From Pseudomonas putida (lineage in GTDB: Bacteria > Pseudomonadota > Gammaproteobacteria > Pseudomonadales > Pseudomonadaceae): a DNA stretch of 64,000 bases. Of this stretch, positions 9,297 to 16,823 are shown in pieces; positions within the stretch are counted from its first letter, which is position 1; each line of letters opens with the position of its first letter. The translations under genes and the position numbers were made by a program. The notes below the pieces were generated by a model. The model ran no database searches and was not told the DNA's origin. It was given only the letters and a program-made list of their open reading frames with translations. The DNA lies in the NCBI RefSeq assembly GCF_026625125.1, contig NZ_CP113097.1, forward strand, positions 3,534,001 to 3,598,000, read 5' to 3'.

Positions 9297-9830
9297 CTAT
9301 CCGCTGTGTTTAGGCATGTCGGGCTGTTTTGGCGGCAGCGGCCCAATGAACATGCGTTTAAGGCGCTCGCGGCCAATGACGCGCGCCAGTTCAGCGATGA
9401 CGCAATACATGAATATCAAGGTGATCAACAGGATCTGAACCGCCCAGAAGCGAGGCCAGTTAATGGATGACCACAACAGCGCGTTGGCATCCATCACGCC
9501 AGCCGCCTCTTTCCAATACTCGTACAGACGCTCCAGGTAGTGGACGATCAGCGCGACCAAGGCATACATGCAGGTCTTCCAGGCGACGTTCCAGATCAGT
9601 GGCTTGTCGGGGAAGCGATTGATGAAAGGCAGCATATCCGCCACCAGCACGGACTTGCCCAATATCAGCGCGGCGATCAGGACCGACGCTGAAACAGGCA
9701 GCTCCACCCCTGACCCTTTGATCATCAGCGCACGAATCAGCGCAACGATGTGCAGGATCACGAAAAAAAACACGGTGGGAGGAAGCACTTTCAGGAATTC
9801 ATGTTTGAGCTTGAGCATGACCGTTTTCAT
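9297..9830 (-). CDS. Integral membrane protein of unknown function
   Basis: A 177-residue protein starting at ATG 9830 (AAGGATG five bases upstream), with four hydrophobic segments: TVFFFVILHIVALIRAL, SVLIAALILGKSVLV, TCMYALVALIVHYLERL and AVQILLITLIFMYCVIAELA. The tail is basic and proline-rich. I do not recognise a characterised family, though the layout resembles small four-helix inner-membrane proteins. It sits between a DUF3313 lipoprotein gene and the barrel/cytochrome pair on the same strand, so it may belong to an envelope module with them. Confidence 0.8.
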   Translation of the reverse strand: MKTVMLKLKHEFLKVLPPTVFFFVILHIVALIRALMIKGSGVELPVSASVLIAALILGKSVLVADMLPFINRFPDKPLIWNVAWKTCMYALVALIVHYLERLYEYWKEAAGVMDANALLWSSINWPRFWAVQILLITLIFMYCVIAELARVIGRERLKRMFIGPLPPKQPDMPKHSG

Positions 9831-9912
9831 CGGGGCATCCTTGAAACTTCGAGTCCGTGCATCAAACGCCGATGCCCCCTGCCGCGCAGCCACGGCAGGG
9901 GGAACATTCGGG

Positions 9913-10581
9913 CTATTTTTTCAAAGCCTTGAATGAACTGACCATGTCCTTGGCCCAGCCATCGAGCACGGCACGTGCGTCCGTGGCCTGCATGACCTGC
10001 GAGGCGTTGTCCAATTCAGTACCTGCTCCTTTGCGTACCACTTGGGCCACTACCTCGTTGGAGTTTCCGTCAATGAATGCGGCCTCGGTGGCCACGCTGG
10101 TGTCTTGATCGCGGATCCCCGTCGCCGTGCTGATGCCGGCGGCCACCAACGCGATCGGGATAACTTCATACGGGCGCAACCCCTTGGTTTTAGCGCTTAC
10201 CCCAGTGATCGCCGGGCGCACCACCAGCACACCTGGCCCAGGGCTGGTCGCCAGCGGCAGCACGGTGGAAAACTGGTTTTTCAGCGCCTGATCGTAGTAT
10301 TGGGTTATGCCTTGCAAGGTTTGCTGCGGAATTTTCGCAGTGGGTTGCGGCTTGGGATAAAACTGGCTGGGTTCGATATAGACGCTGGTAAATTGGTTGG
10401 CAGTGATGCCCGGCTTGATCCAGCGCATAACCTCCGCACCTGATGGTGACTTTTCCTCTTTGAGTTTGCTGTAGTCCTTCAGAAACCCGGAGTAATCATC
10501 AGGCTCCACGTATTTGCTCGCACAGCCATGCAGCAACAGCGATGCGAGGCACACGGTTGCAATAAGCGACCTACTTTTCAT
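9913..10581 (-). CDS. DUF3313 family lipoprotein
   Basis: A 222-residue protein with a clear lipoprotein signal: hydrophobic stretch LIATVCLASLLLHGC with lipobox LHGC at the mature Cys. The body matches the DUF3313 pattern (DYSGFLKDYSKLKE near the mature N-terminus, VYIEPSQFYP, LRPYEVIPIALVAAG). DUF3313 proteins are envelope lipoproteins of unknown role, commonly found near outer-membrane transport genes. It lies between fadL and the membrane protein gene. Confidence 0.87.
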   Translation of the reverse strand: MKSRSLIATVCLASLLLHGCASKYVEPDDYSGFLKDYSKLKEEKSPSGAEVMRWIKPGITANQFTSVYIEPSQFYPKPQPTAKIPQQTLQGITQYYDQALKNQFSTVLPLATSPGPGVLVVRPAITGVSAKTKGLRPYEVIPIALVAAGISTATGIRDQDTSVATEAAFIDGNSNEVVAQVVRKGAGTELDNASQVMQATDARAVLDGWAKDMVSSFKALKK

Positions 10582-10627
10582 GCAACTTCTCCTTCCACGT
10601 TGAAGCGGTTATCGAGGATGAAAACCT

Positions 10628-11929
10628 TCAGAATCGCCACGTTGCACCGCCGCCGATGACGTGCAAGGCGGCGTTGTCGAAACTGCCTGACAACGTATCG
10701 CCGGAGCGTGCCTTGGTCTGCTCCACGTCCATATCGCCGAGCCAGAGCAGCGTGTAGGCCAGGTGCAGGTCCAAGCCTTCTTCAACCTGATAGTTCACCC
10801 CGGTCGCGAAGCGCCACGTCTCGCCCATCGGGTTGTCCACGGTGCGGTCCTTGTCATCGACGGCCGAGCTGTCATACCCCACCCCAACGCTCCAGCGCAG
10901 CTGGCGGGTCATTTGGTACTGCGCGCCGAGTGAGGCGTGCCAGGTATCCTTGTACTTGCGATCGACCGTGCGGCTGACACCGGCGGCATTGGCATCGACC
11001 TCCACGCCGATATCCCCGAAATCGCTCCAGTCCTGCCAACCCACGCTGCCAAGCAACGTCCATTGCTCGTCCAACTGGTGGGCCACGCTGAACGTCGCGG
11101 TCTGCGGCACGTTCATGTCCAATTCCAGGGTGTCCACCGCCAAGCGGTTGAGGGCGGCGTTGATGAGGGGGTTGTTGATGCCGCTGACATGCGGGCTGTC
11201 CTCGAACTCCAGCTTCACCTTGCTGGTGTAGGCCAGGCCCATGCGCGTGCGGGGGGCGACCTGGTAGAGCACGCCCAGGTTCACACCCATGCCGAAGTCG
11301 GTGTCCTTGTATTCGAGTTGGCCATCGGGCCGCTCGACCAAACCCAGCAGGCTGTTGTTGACGGCCATCTCAGTGCGGTAATAGCCCAGCATCATGCGAG
11401 GGCCGATGCCGACAGTGAGGTCATCGGTGAACTTGTAGGCAAAGGTGGGTTGAAACGAGACGCCGATCACAGCCGCTTCCTGGGTGAAGTACCGCCCTGC
11501 CCAGTCGTCGTCGTAGTTCAGTGCCAGGCCGAAGTTGCCGTACATGCCGAATCCGATCGCCGAACGGTCATCGAGTTGGTGGCTGATGAACAGGCTGGCG
11601 CCCGGTAGATACTGCAGAGCATTGCCGCCCTCGTTGCCGTCGAACTGGTTGTTGCTGTCGCGTGAGTAACGCAGGTCGCCGAGGATGACCTGTGCGTTGG
11701 CGCTGACCTGCGTGCCGGGCAGCAAGGCGATGCCTGCCGGGTTGCTCATCAACACGCTGGGGTCTGTGGCGAGCGCCGCCGAGCCCGCGTTGGCCAGGCC
11801 GTTACTTTCCTGGCCGGCCTCATAGATGAAGATGCCTCCCGCTGACACGCCACTACTGTGCAAAGCCAATACCGTTATCGCCGCGGGCATCCACCCTTTC
11901 CCGTGCGCGATACGATTCGAAGTGGTCAT
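10628..11929 (-). CDS. FadL/OmpP1/TodX family outer-membrane porin
   Basis: A 433-residue protein starting at ATG 11929 (AAGGA just upstream); a GTG 36 bases earlier is less likely. After a signal peptide (AAITVLALHSSGVSAGGIFIYEAG) it shows the FadL N-terminal plug signature (GLANAGSAALATDPSVLMSNPAGIA, quoted in part: ATDPSVLMSNPAG). Many barrel strands follow, and the C-terminus is aromatic (GGGATWRF). FadL porins take up hydrophobic molecules such as long-chain fatty acids or aromatics. The usual FadL length is about 420-450 residues. Confidence 0.92.
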   Translation of the reverse strand: MTTSNRIAHGKGWMPAAITVLALHSSGVSAGGIFIYEAGQESNGLANAGSAALATDPSVLMSNPAGIALLPGTQVSANAQVILGDLRYSRDSNNQFDGNEGGNALQYLPGASLFISHQLDDRSAIGFGMYGNFGLALNYDDDWAGRYFTQEAAVIGVSFQPTFAYKFTDDLTVGIGPRMMLGYYRTEMAVNNSLLGLVERPDGQLEYKDTDFGMGVNLGVLYQVAPRTRMGLAYTSKVKLEFEDSPHVSGINNPLINAALNRLAVDTLELDMNVPQTATFSVAHQLDEQWTLLGSVGWQDWSDFGDIGVEVDANAAGVSRTVDRKYKDTWHASLGAQYQMTRQLRWSVGVGYDSSAVDDKDRTVDNPMGETWRFATGVNYQVEEGLDLHLAYTLLWLGDMDVEQTKARSGDTLSGSFDNAALHVIGGGATWRF

Positions 11930-12293
11930 CGTTCCTTGCTCCACACTTGGAATGGAACAGGACACCGATTGCTCAGTGCCCCGCCTGGCGCAGTCTGCGT
12001 CAACAGAGCAATCAGGGCGTCAAGGTCGGAAACCAGCTGCCTGGGTGTCTCATGCGTTATTTGAGAACAGCCATTTCCAGTCCCTTTTGAACAATGCCCT
12101 ACATCGTTTCGGCATAGCCTCTATGACGACTAGAGAGAGTAGACCGTGGTTTAGTACTCTGCTTCTCAGTGACGTCGTGTTTACGCAAGGGATCGATACT
12201 CATCATTGGCTTGAGGTCGCACGCGAGCACAACTCGCTGCTGTGCTCACTGTCGGCAGTGGTTGCGTCGGCTAATGGCTAGATCGCCGCAGGT

Positions 12294-12310
12294 GTTTTCA
12301 CACAGCCTGG
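12294..12310. repeat. Solitary 17-bp terminus of the IS1182-type element
   Basis: GTTTTCACACAGCCTGG here is identical to the right end of the insertion sequence at 38599-38615 and is the reverse complement of its left end at 36936-36952. No transposase or partner terminus lies nearby. It may be a relic of a former insertion, or one end of a non-autonomous element. Confidence 0.6.
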
Positions 12311-12362
12311 CCCCTTAGCGACCGCTCAGCCCTGAGAAACTTGCACAATACATGTGTAAATG

Positions 12363-12389
12363 CGTATATTCGGCTATCCATATGTTACG
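12363..12389. promoter_or_regulatory. Candidate ArsR operator
   Basis: An imperfect dyad, CGTATAT then ten bases then ATATGTTACG, ends eight bases before the arsR ATG. ArsR repressors bind AT-rich dyads of this kind at their own promoters. The assignment rests on position and symmetry only. Confidence 0.4.
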
Positions 12390-12397
12390 GTACTGCC

Positions 12398-12745
12398 ATG
12401 TTCACCCCGCCTGATGTCTTCAAATGCCTCTCCGACGAAACCCGTGCTCGGGCCACACTGTTGATTGCCAGTCTCGGTGAACTTTGCGTCTGCGAACTGA
12501 TGTGCGCGCTGAACGACAGCCAACCTAAGATCAGCCGCCACCTCGCTCAGCTTCGCAGCAATGGCATGCTGCTCGATCGCAGGCAGGGCCAGTGGGTGTA
12601 CTACCGCCTGAACCCGGAACTGCCCGCCTGGGTGCATGAAATGTTGCAGGTGACCTTGCAGGCCAACGCACAGTGGTTGGCAGATAACGCTCTGCGGCTG
12701 AAGAACATGGACGGCCGGCCCGTCCGTGATGCTGCCTGCTGCTGA
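12398..12745 (+). CDS. arsR: Arsenite-responsive repressor ArsR
   Basis: A 115-residue winged-helix repressor of the ArsR/SmtB family. The As(III)-binding segment CVCELMC lies in the recognition-domain helix, and the DNA-reading helix is SQPKISRHLAQLRSNGML. A C-terminal Cys pair (AACC) is also present. The ATG at 12398 gives the family's usual N-terminus (MFTPPDVFKCLSDETR). It leads the ars operon and would release the operator when arsenite binds. Confidence 0.95.
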   Translation: MFTPPDVFKCLSDETRARATLLIASLGELCVCELMCALNDSQPKISRHLAQLRSNGMLLDRRQGQWVYYRLNPELPAWVHEMLQVTLQANAQWLADNALRLKNMDGRPVRDAACC

Positions 12746-12766
12746 CCTATATCGAGCGAGGTCTGC

Positions 12767-12851
12767 ATGCTGGTCGCCATTGCAGTCTTTGTATTCACTC
12801 TCATCCTGGTCATCTGGCAACCCGGCTCTGGCATTGGGCCTGAGCCTCTGA
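12767..12851 (+). pseudogene. arsB: arsB remnant (5' end kept, transmembrane body deleted)
   Basis: The ATG at 12767 has a ribosome-binding site (GAGG) and begins MLVAIAVFVFTLILVIWQPG, an excellent match to the first helix of ArsB arsenite pumps (E. coli ArsB begins MLLAGAIFVLTIVLVIWQP from memory). After about 20 codons the homology stops. In the +1 frame the sequence then reads ALGLSL and a TGA at 12849-12851, which could be the last codons of arsB. The next gene, arsC, starts with normal spacing. About 1.2 kb of arsB is therefore missing, most simply through an internal deletion. Confidence 0.8.
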
Positions 12852-12878
12852 CATCCGCCACGAAGCGGAGGAGCCTCT

Positions 12879-13349
12879 ATGCGAGTCCTGTTCATGTGCA
12901 CGGCCAACAGTTGCCGCAGCATCCTTTCCGAGGCCATATTCAATCATTTGGCGCCTCACGGATTTGAAGCAGTCAGCTCCGGCAGCTTTCCCAAAGGCCA
13001 GGTGTTGCCTCGCAGCCTGACAACCTTGCAAGACGCCGGCATCTCGAGCGATGGGCTGAGCAGCAAAGGCAATGACGCGTTCGAGGATTGCCCTCCTGAC
13101 ATCGTCATTACCGTTTGCGCCAAGGCCGCCGGCGAAGCTTGCCCGGTCTATTTCGGCCCGGCCTTGAAGTCGCATTGGGGGCTGGAGGACCCGTCCGATG
13201 TCGTGGGTGAGGCGGCGGCGGTCGACGCTGCGTTCCGCGCCACACTGGCCCGCATCGCCTCACGCTGCCAGGCATTCTTCGCACTGCCTTTCGATCACCT
13301 CGACCGTGACCAGCTCAAGCATGAGCTGGATCGCATCGGCACACTTTGA
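12879..13349 (+). CDS. arsC: Arsenate reductase, low-molecular-weight phosphatase type
   Basis: A 156-residue protein with the phosphatase-like P-loop CTANSCRS (Cys7-x5-Arg13). Further cysteines stand at 80 and 88, in the positions where thioredoxin-coupled ArsC enzymes carry their disulfide relay. It reduces arsenate to arsenite in the cytoplasm. It has a strong ribosome-binding site (GGAGGAG). It normally feeds arsenite to ArsB, which is deleted here, so function depends on another exporter elsewhere in the genome. Confidence 0.93.
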   Translation: MRVLFMCTANSCRSILSEAIFNHLAPHGFEAVSSGSFPKGQVLPRSLTTLQDAGISSDGLSSKGNDAFEDCPPDIVITVCAKAAGEACPVYFGPALKSHWGLEDPSDVVGEAAAVDAAFRATLARIASRCQAFFALPFDHLDRDQLKHELDRIGTL

Positions 13350-13361
13350 GCGGGAGGAAAC

Positions 13362-14063
13362 ATGTCTGAGCACTTGCCCAATCTCGACCTGGCGCTGCTC
13401 GATGGGCCGCCACCGGTAGCCCGTTCCAGCGAGCACAAACCGCGCATCCTGCTGCTGTATGGATCGACCCGTGAGCGCTCCTTCAGCCGCTTGCTGGTGG
13501 AAGAAGCCGCACGCTTGCTGGAGCACTTGGGCGCCGAGACACGGATCTTCAATCCGTCGGAGCTGCCGCTGCCTGATGATGCACCTGCCGAGCACCCCAA
13601 AGTGCAGGAACTGCGTGAGCTGATGCAGTGGTCGGAAGGCCAGGTCTGGTGCTCGCCAGAACGCCATGGTGCGATGTCTGCGGTATTCAAGGCGCAGATC
13701 GACTGGATTCCCCTGGCACTGGGTGCGGTGCGCCCTACTCAAGGCAAGACCCTGGCGGTCATGCAGGTGTGTGGCGGCTCGCAGTCGTTCAACGTGGTCA
13801 ACCAACTGCGCGTGCTTGGGCGCTGGATGCGGATGTTCACCATCCCGAACCAGTCCTCGGTGCCCAAAGCCTACCTTGAGTTCGACGACGCCGGGCGGAT
13901 GAAGCCCTCGCCGTACTACGATCGCGTGGTGGATGTCATGGAGGAACTGGTGAAGTTCACCGTCCTGCTGCGCGACCGCCAGGCGTTCTTGGTAGACCGT
14001 TATTCTGAGCGCAAGGAAAACGCTGAGCAACTCTCTGCCCGTGTGAACCAGCGCTCGATCTGA
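13362..14063 (+). CDS. arsH: ArsH NADPH-dependent FMN reductase
   Basis: A 233-residue flavoprotein of the ArsH family. The flavodoxin-like nucleotide-binding segment is [17 protein letters not shown], with the ArsH signatures [20 protein letters not shown] and [20 protein letters not shown]. ArsH oxidises trivalent organoarsenicals or relieves arsenite-linked oxidative stress. It starts 12 bases after the arsC stop, behind GGGAGG, so it is cotranscribed with arsRC. No terminator is evident after it. Confidence 0.95.
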   Translation: MSEHLPNLDLALLDGPPPVARSSEHKPRILLLYGSTRERSFSRLLVEEAARLLEHLGAETRIFNPSELPLPDDAPAEHPKVQELRELMQWSEGQVWCSPERHGAMSAVFKAQIDWIPLALGAVRPTQGKTLAVMQVCGGSQSFNVVNQLRVLGRWMRMFTIPNQSSVPKAYLEFDDAGRMKPSPYYDRVVDVMEELVKFTVLLRDRQAFLVDRYSERKENAEQLSARVNQRSI

Positions 14064-14228
14064 GGCTTTGAGCGGCATGGACGAGACTGGACAACGCCGC
14101 GTTTCTTTGGGTCGACAACAGTTGCTCGCCAATGGCAGCAAACACCCAAAGCCGGCGTTGGTTACCAATGCGTGCCAGGGGTCGAGATCTGCCGGCCGGA
14201 GCGACCGCTTTCGACCTTTGATAGCTGT

Positions 14229-14678
14229 TCAATCATCGTGCTGGCGCCCCTCCTCTCTCCAATGGCCGGACGCGCTCAGCGTTTCGCATAAAAATACCAG
14301 TGCTCGCTGGAAGACTGGGTGACAGTCGCTGTAGGGCAGGTTGTCGAGCGAAGCCCAGAAAAACTCGAAGCGGTGGCCGTGATCATCCAGCGTCTGGTGA
14401 GCCCAGCACTCGGGCAGCTCGCTCTCAGCGCGACAAAGGTGAAACGACCACACCTGATGTTGGTGATCAGCCTTCCAACAACCCAGATCGCTGTCGATCA
14501 CTGCGTCAGTAATACCGGACTCCTCTGCCAGCTCACGCAATGCAGCCATGCGGGGTGTTTCCCCATTCTCGATGGTGCCCTTCACCAGTTGCGTGCCTGC
14601 CAAAGGGTGCCTGAACAGAAGAATCTTGGTGGGTAGTGAATACGAGAGCACTACAGGGCAGACTTTGTCGGGGGTCAT
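14229..14678 (-). CDS. NUDIX hydrolase
   Basis: A 149-residue protein from ATG 14678, chosen because GGGAG stands six bases upstream. The complete Nudix box is present (G-x5-E-x7-REL-x-EE-x-GI, in GTIENGETPRMAALRELAEE). Substrates of this fold are nucleoside diphosphates linked to another moiety; the particular substrate cannot be read from the sequence. It is convergent with arsH and transcribed on its own. Confidence 0.9.
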   Translation of the reverse strand: MTPDKVCPVVLSYSLPTKILLFRHPLAGTQLVKGTIENGETPRMAALRELAEESGITDAVIDSDLGCWKADHQHQVWSFHLCRAESELPECWAHQTLDDHGHRFEFFWASLDNLPYSDCHPVFQRALVFLCETLSASGHWREEGRQHDD

Positions 14679-14840
14679 CGCAATCTCCCTATGCGACATA
14701 AAGGGCCATCCAGGGTACGCCTTAGCTTTGAGGGGCAGAACGCCGAATCGTTGAGGCCACCACCGTATCTTGGTTTGGGACTGTCCCATGACAACGGACG
14801 CCAATAGCGTCATCGAACAATTGCTGCCGCTGGCCGACGC

Positions 14841-15401
14841 TCATTCAACCAATTGAAGCCATGGCCAGCGAGCCCGGTAGCTGGCAGCTTTCGCTCTAAA
14901 TAAATCTGGGCGTGGATTCAACTCGTTCATCCTGAGCCAGTTGTTCGAGAGATCGTTCAAGCCATGGGTGCAATAAAGCTCACCAGTACCGGCGTCAACG
15001 CCGAGACAGGTCGATCGAATGAGATAGCGGTCGATACCATCCGTTACCTTTTTCAACGGTGGATAGGCCCCGCCGAATTTCGCTTCGTACCACAAGTGCA
15101 CGCGGGCCTGGTTGCGGATCTCGATGTTGACGCCCAGATGAGAGAACGCCTGCTGAACCTTAGCTATGACTCGATCTTCCGCCTCCCAGGACAAGTCTGT
15201 GTCGAAGTAGGCAATGTCGTAATCCTTGATGCCCCACTCGGCAGCTTCTCCCGAACGGTGATTCCAGAACGTCTGGAACAGCGCCCCTGCGACCAACATG
15301 GCATTCGGAATGTCGAGTGTTGGCAGCGTCGCCAACAGCGCACGATTTATCGGGTTCTGATGGACGATCGCTTGTAGCTGCTCGTTCGTCAGGGAACACA
15401 T
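14841..15401 (-). CDS. Nucleotidyltransferase family protein (NTP_transf_6/DUF925 type)
   Basis: A 186-residue protein. The signature GALFQTFWNHRSG is followed by KDYDIAYFDTDLSWEAED, with the paired acidic residues (DYD, DTD) expected of a nucleotidyltransferase active site, and then HLWYEAKFG. This family of uncharacterised bacterial proteins is common in pseudomonads. No operon partner is visible. Confidence 0.85.
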   Translation of the reverse strand: MCSLTNEQLQAIVHQNPINRALLATLPTLDIPNAMLVAGALFQTFWNHRSGEAAEWGIKDYDIAYFDTDLSWEAEDRVIAKVQQAFSHLGVNIEIRNQARVHLWYEAKFGGAYPPLKKVTDGIDRYLIRSTCLGVDAGTGELYCTHGLNDLSNNWLRMNELNPRPDLFRAKAASYRARWPWLQLVE

Positions 15402-15516
15402 GGATGTCGTCCTTGGTGTCGTCTCAGAACGCCGAGCATACCTGCCAACAGTGTGACCAGTGAAGACACTGGTACAACTCTAAAGAATGTCGCCAGCCTT
15501 GAGGCAGGCGGTGTAC

Positions 15517-15559
15517 CTGTGGGAGCCGCGCTTGCCGGCGATGGGCTGCGAAGCGGCCC
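15517..15559 (+). repeat. REP element
   Basis: An imperfect palindrome with the core GAGCCGCGCTTGCCGGCGAT and closing arm GCGAAGCGGCC. Related copies occur near 21041, 34182, 34608, 41247 and 50126. It lies three bases from the aroQ stop, so it may also serve as a transcript-end structure. Confidence 0.8.
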
Positions 15560-15562
15560 TGC

Positions 15563-16000
15563 TCAGAGCATGTTGATTGCCGCACGCAACGCCAGCAGGT
15601 AGGTTTCGACACCAAACCCGCAGATCTGCCCTCGCACCACCTCGGCAAACACCGAGTGATGGCGGAACGGCTCCCTGGCATGGATGTTAGACATGTGCAC
15701 TTCAACCACCGGCACTTCGATAATGGCCAGTGCATCACGAATGCCGTAGCTGTAGTGGGTCCAGGCGCCGGCATTGATCAGCACCGCATCCACCCGGTCC
15801 TCATAGGCCTGATGGATGCGTTCGCACATCGCGCCTTCGAAGTTACTCTGGAAGCTCTCGACCTGCGCGCCCAGCTCCTCGCCCAAGGCCTGCAACGCCT
15901 GGTCGATGTCTGCCAGGGTCGCCGTGCCGTACTGGCGCGGGTCGCGCTTGCCGAACATGTTGTGGTTGATGCCATGCAGCATCAGTACTTTGGCGACCAT
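15563..16000 (-). CDS. aroQ: Type II 3-dehydroquinate dehydratase
   Basis: A 145-residue type II dehydroquinase. It has the N-terminal MLHGINHNMFGKRDP loop with the catalytic Tyr replaced by a region reading RQYGTATL, the NAGAWTHYSYGIRDAL substrate loop (catalytic Asn and His region), and EVHMSNIHAREPFR. It interconverts 3-dehydroquinate and 3-dehydroshikimate. It is the last gene of a minus-strand operon, four bases after the aroE-like gene, and is probably a catabolic rather than biosynthetic copy given the neighbours. Confidence 0.9.
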   Translation of the reverse strand: MVAKVLMLHGINHNMFGKRDPRQYGTATLADIDQALQALGEELGAQVESFQSNFEGAMCERIHQAYEDRVDAVLINAGAWTHYSYGIRDALAIIEVPVVEVHMSNIHAREPFRHHSVFAEVVRGQICGFGVETYLLALRAAINML

Positions 16001-16004
16001 CGAC

Positions 16005-16823
16005 CTACTCCAGGGGAATCGTCAGCTGATCGATCACCGCACGTGTGTCGGGCCGCACCCCGCGCCACCAGGCGAACGCCTCGGCGGCCTGCTCCACCAA
16101 CATGCCGACGCCATCGGCCAGGCGCGCCTGGCCCTGCTCGCGCGCCAGGCGCAGGAACGGCGTGAGGCCTTTGCCATAGGCCAGCCCATAGGCCAGGCGC
16201 GCTTCGCCCAGCACATCCGCCGGCAGTGGCGGCAAATCGGCGGTCAGGCTCGCCGAGGTGGCGTTGACCACAATGTCGAACGATTGCCCTTCCAGCTCCT
16301 CGTAGCGGCTGATGCGCAGACGCGGGTGATCGAGTTCGTTACGCAGCGTCAGCGCCTTGGCCATGTCACGGTTCGCGATCACCAGCTCACATGGCCCCGC
16401 CTGCAGGAACGGCAGCAACGCCCCGCGCACCGCACCGCCGGCGCCCAGCAGCAGCACACGGCGGTTGCGCAGCGGCTCGCCAAGGTTCTCCTCGATGTCG
16501 CGCAGCAAACCGATGCCATCGAAGTTCTCGGCAATGATGCAGCCGTCCTCGAACTTCAGCGCATTGGCCGCCCGTGCCAGTTGCGCCCGCTCACTGCGCC
16601 GGCTGGCCAGTTCGAAGGCACGCAGCTTGAACGGGGCGGTGATGTTCATGCCCTTCCCGCCTTCACTACGAAACTGCAGCACCTGAGCTTCGAAGTCATC
16701 CAGCGAGCCTTCGATAGCCCCGTATTCCATCTGCTGGTTGCTGACCTGGGCGAACAGGCCATGAATCAACGGGGATTTGGTGTGGTTGATCGGCCGGCCG
16801 ATCACTGCGTAGCGGTCGCTCAT
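16005..16823 (-). CDS. Shikimate/quinate dehydrogenase family protein (AroE-like)
   Basis: A 272-residue protein with both AroE domains. Substrate loop: GRPINHTKSPLIHGLF. Catalytic Lys: in MNITAPFKLRAF. Paired acidic motif: NFDGIG. Nucleotide-binding turn: GAGGAVRGALLP. The usual Ser-x-Ser of biosynthetic AroE is Thr-Lys-Ser here, which suggests a secondary family member (quinate- or other-substrate-preferring) rather than housekeeping AroE. It overlaps the CoA-transferase gene by four bases (ATGA) and precedes aroQ. The pair could channel quinate or shikimate to 3-dehydroshikimate. Confidence 0.85.
   Translation of the reverse strand: MSDRYAVIGRPINHTKSPLIHGLFAQVSNQQMEYGAIEGSLDDFEAQVLQFRSEGGKGMNITAPFKLRAFELASRRSERAQLARAANALKFEDGCIIAENFDGIGLLRDIEENLGEPLRNRRVLLLGAGGAVRGALLPFLQAGPCELVIANRDMAKALTLRNELDHPRLRISRYEELEGQSFDIVVNATSASLTADLPPLPADVLGEARLAYGLAYGKGLTPFLRLAREQGQARLADGVGMLVEQAAEAFAWWRGVRPDTRAVIDQLTIPLE

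Larger units (their letters stand above)
11930..12397. other. Intergenic region between fadL and arsR
   Basis: About 470 bases with no convincing gene; the one long plus-strand frame lies largely antisense to fadL and has no ribosome-binding site. The region holds a solitary copy of an insertion-sequence terminus (12294-12310) and the presumed arsR promoter/operator. Confidence 0.6.

Noticed and set aside
11826..12281. Plus-strand 151-codon frame upstream of arsR
   Set aside because: Its first third is antisense to fadL, it has no ribosome-binding site, and its composition is not protein-like. The region is better read as a promoter region with an IS relic.
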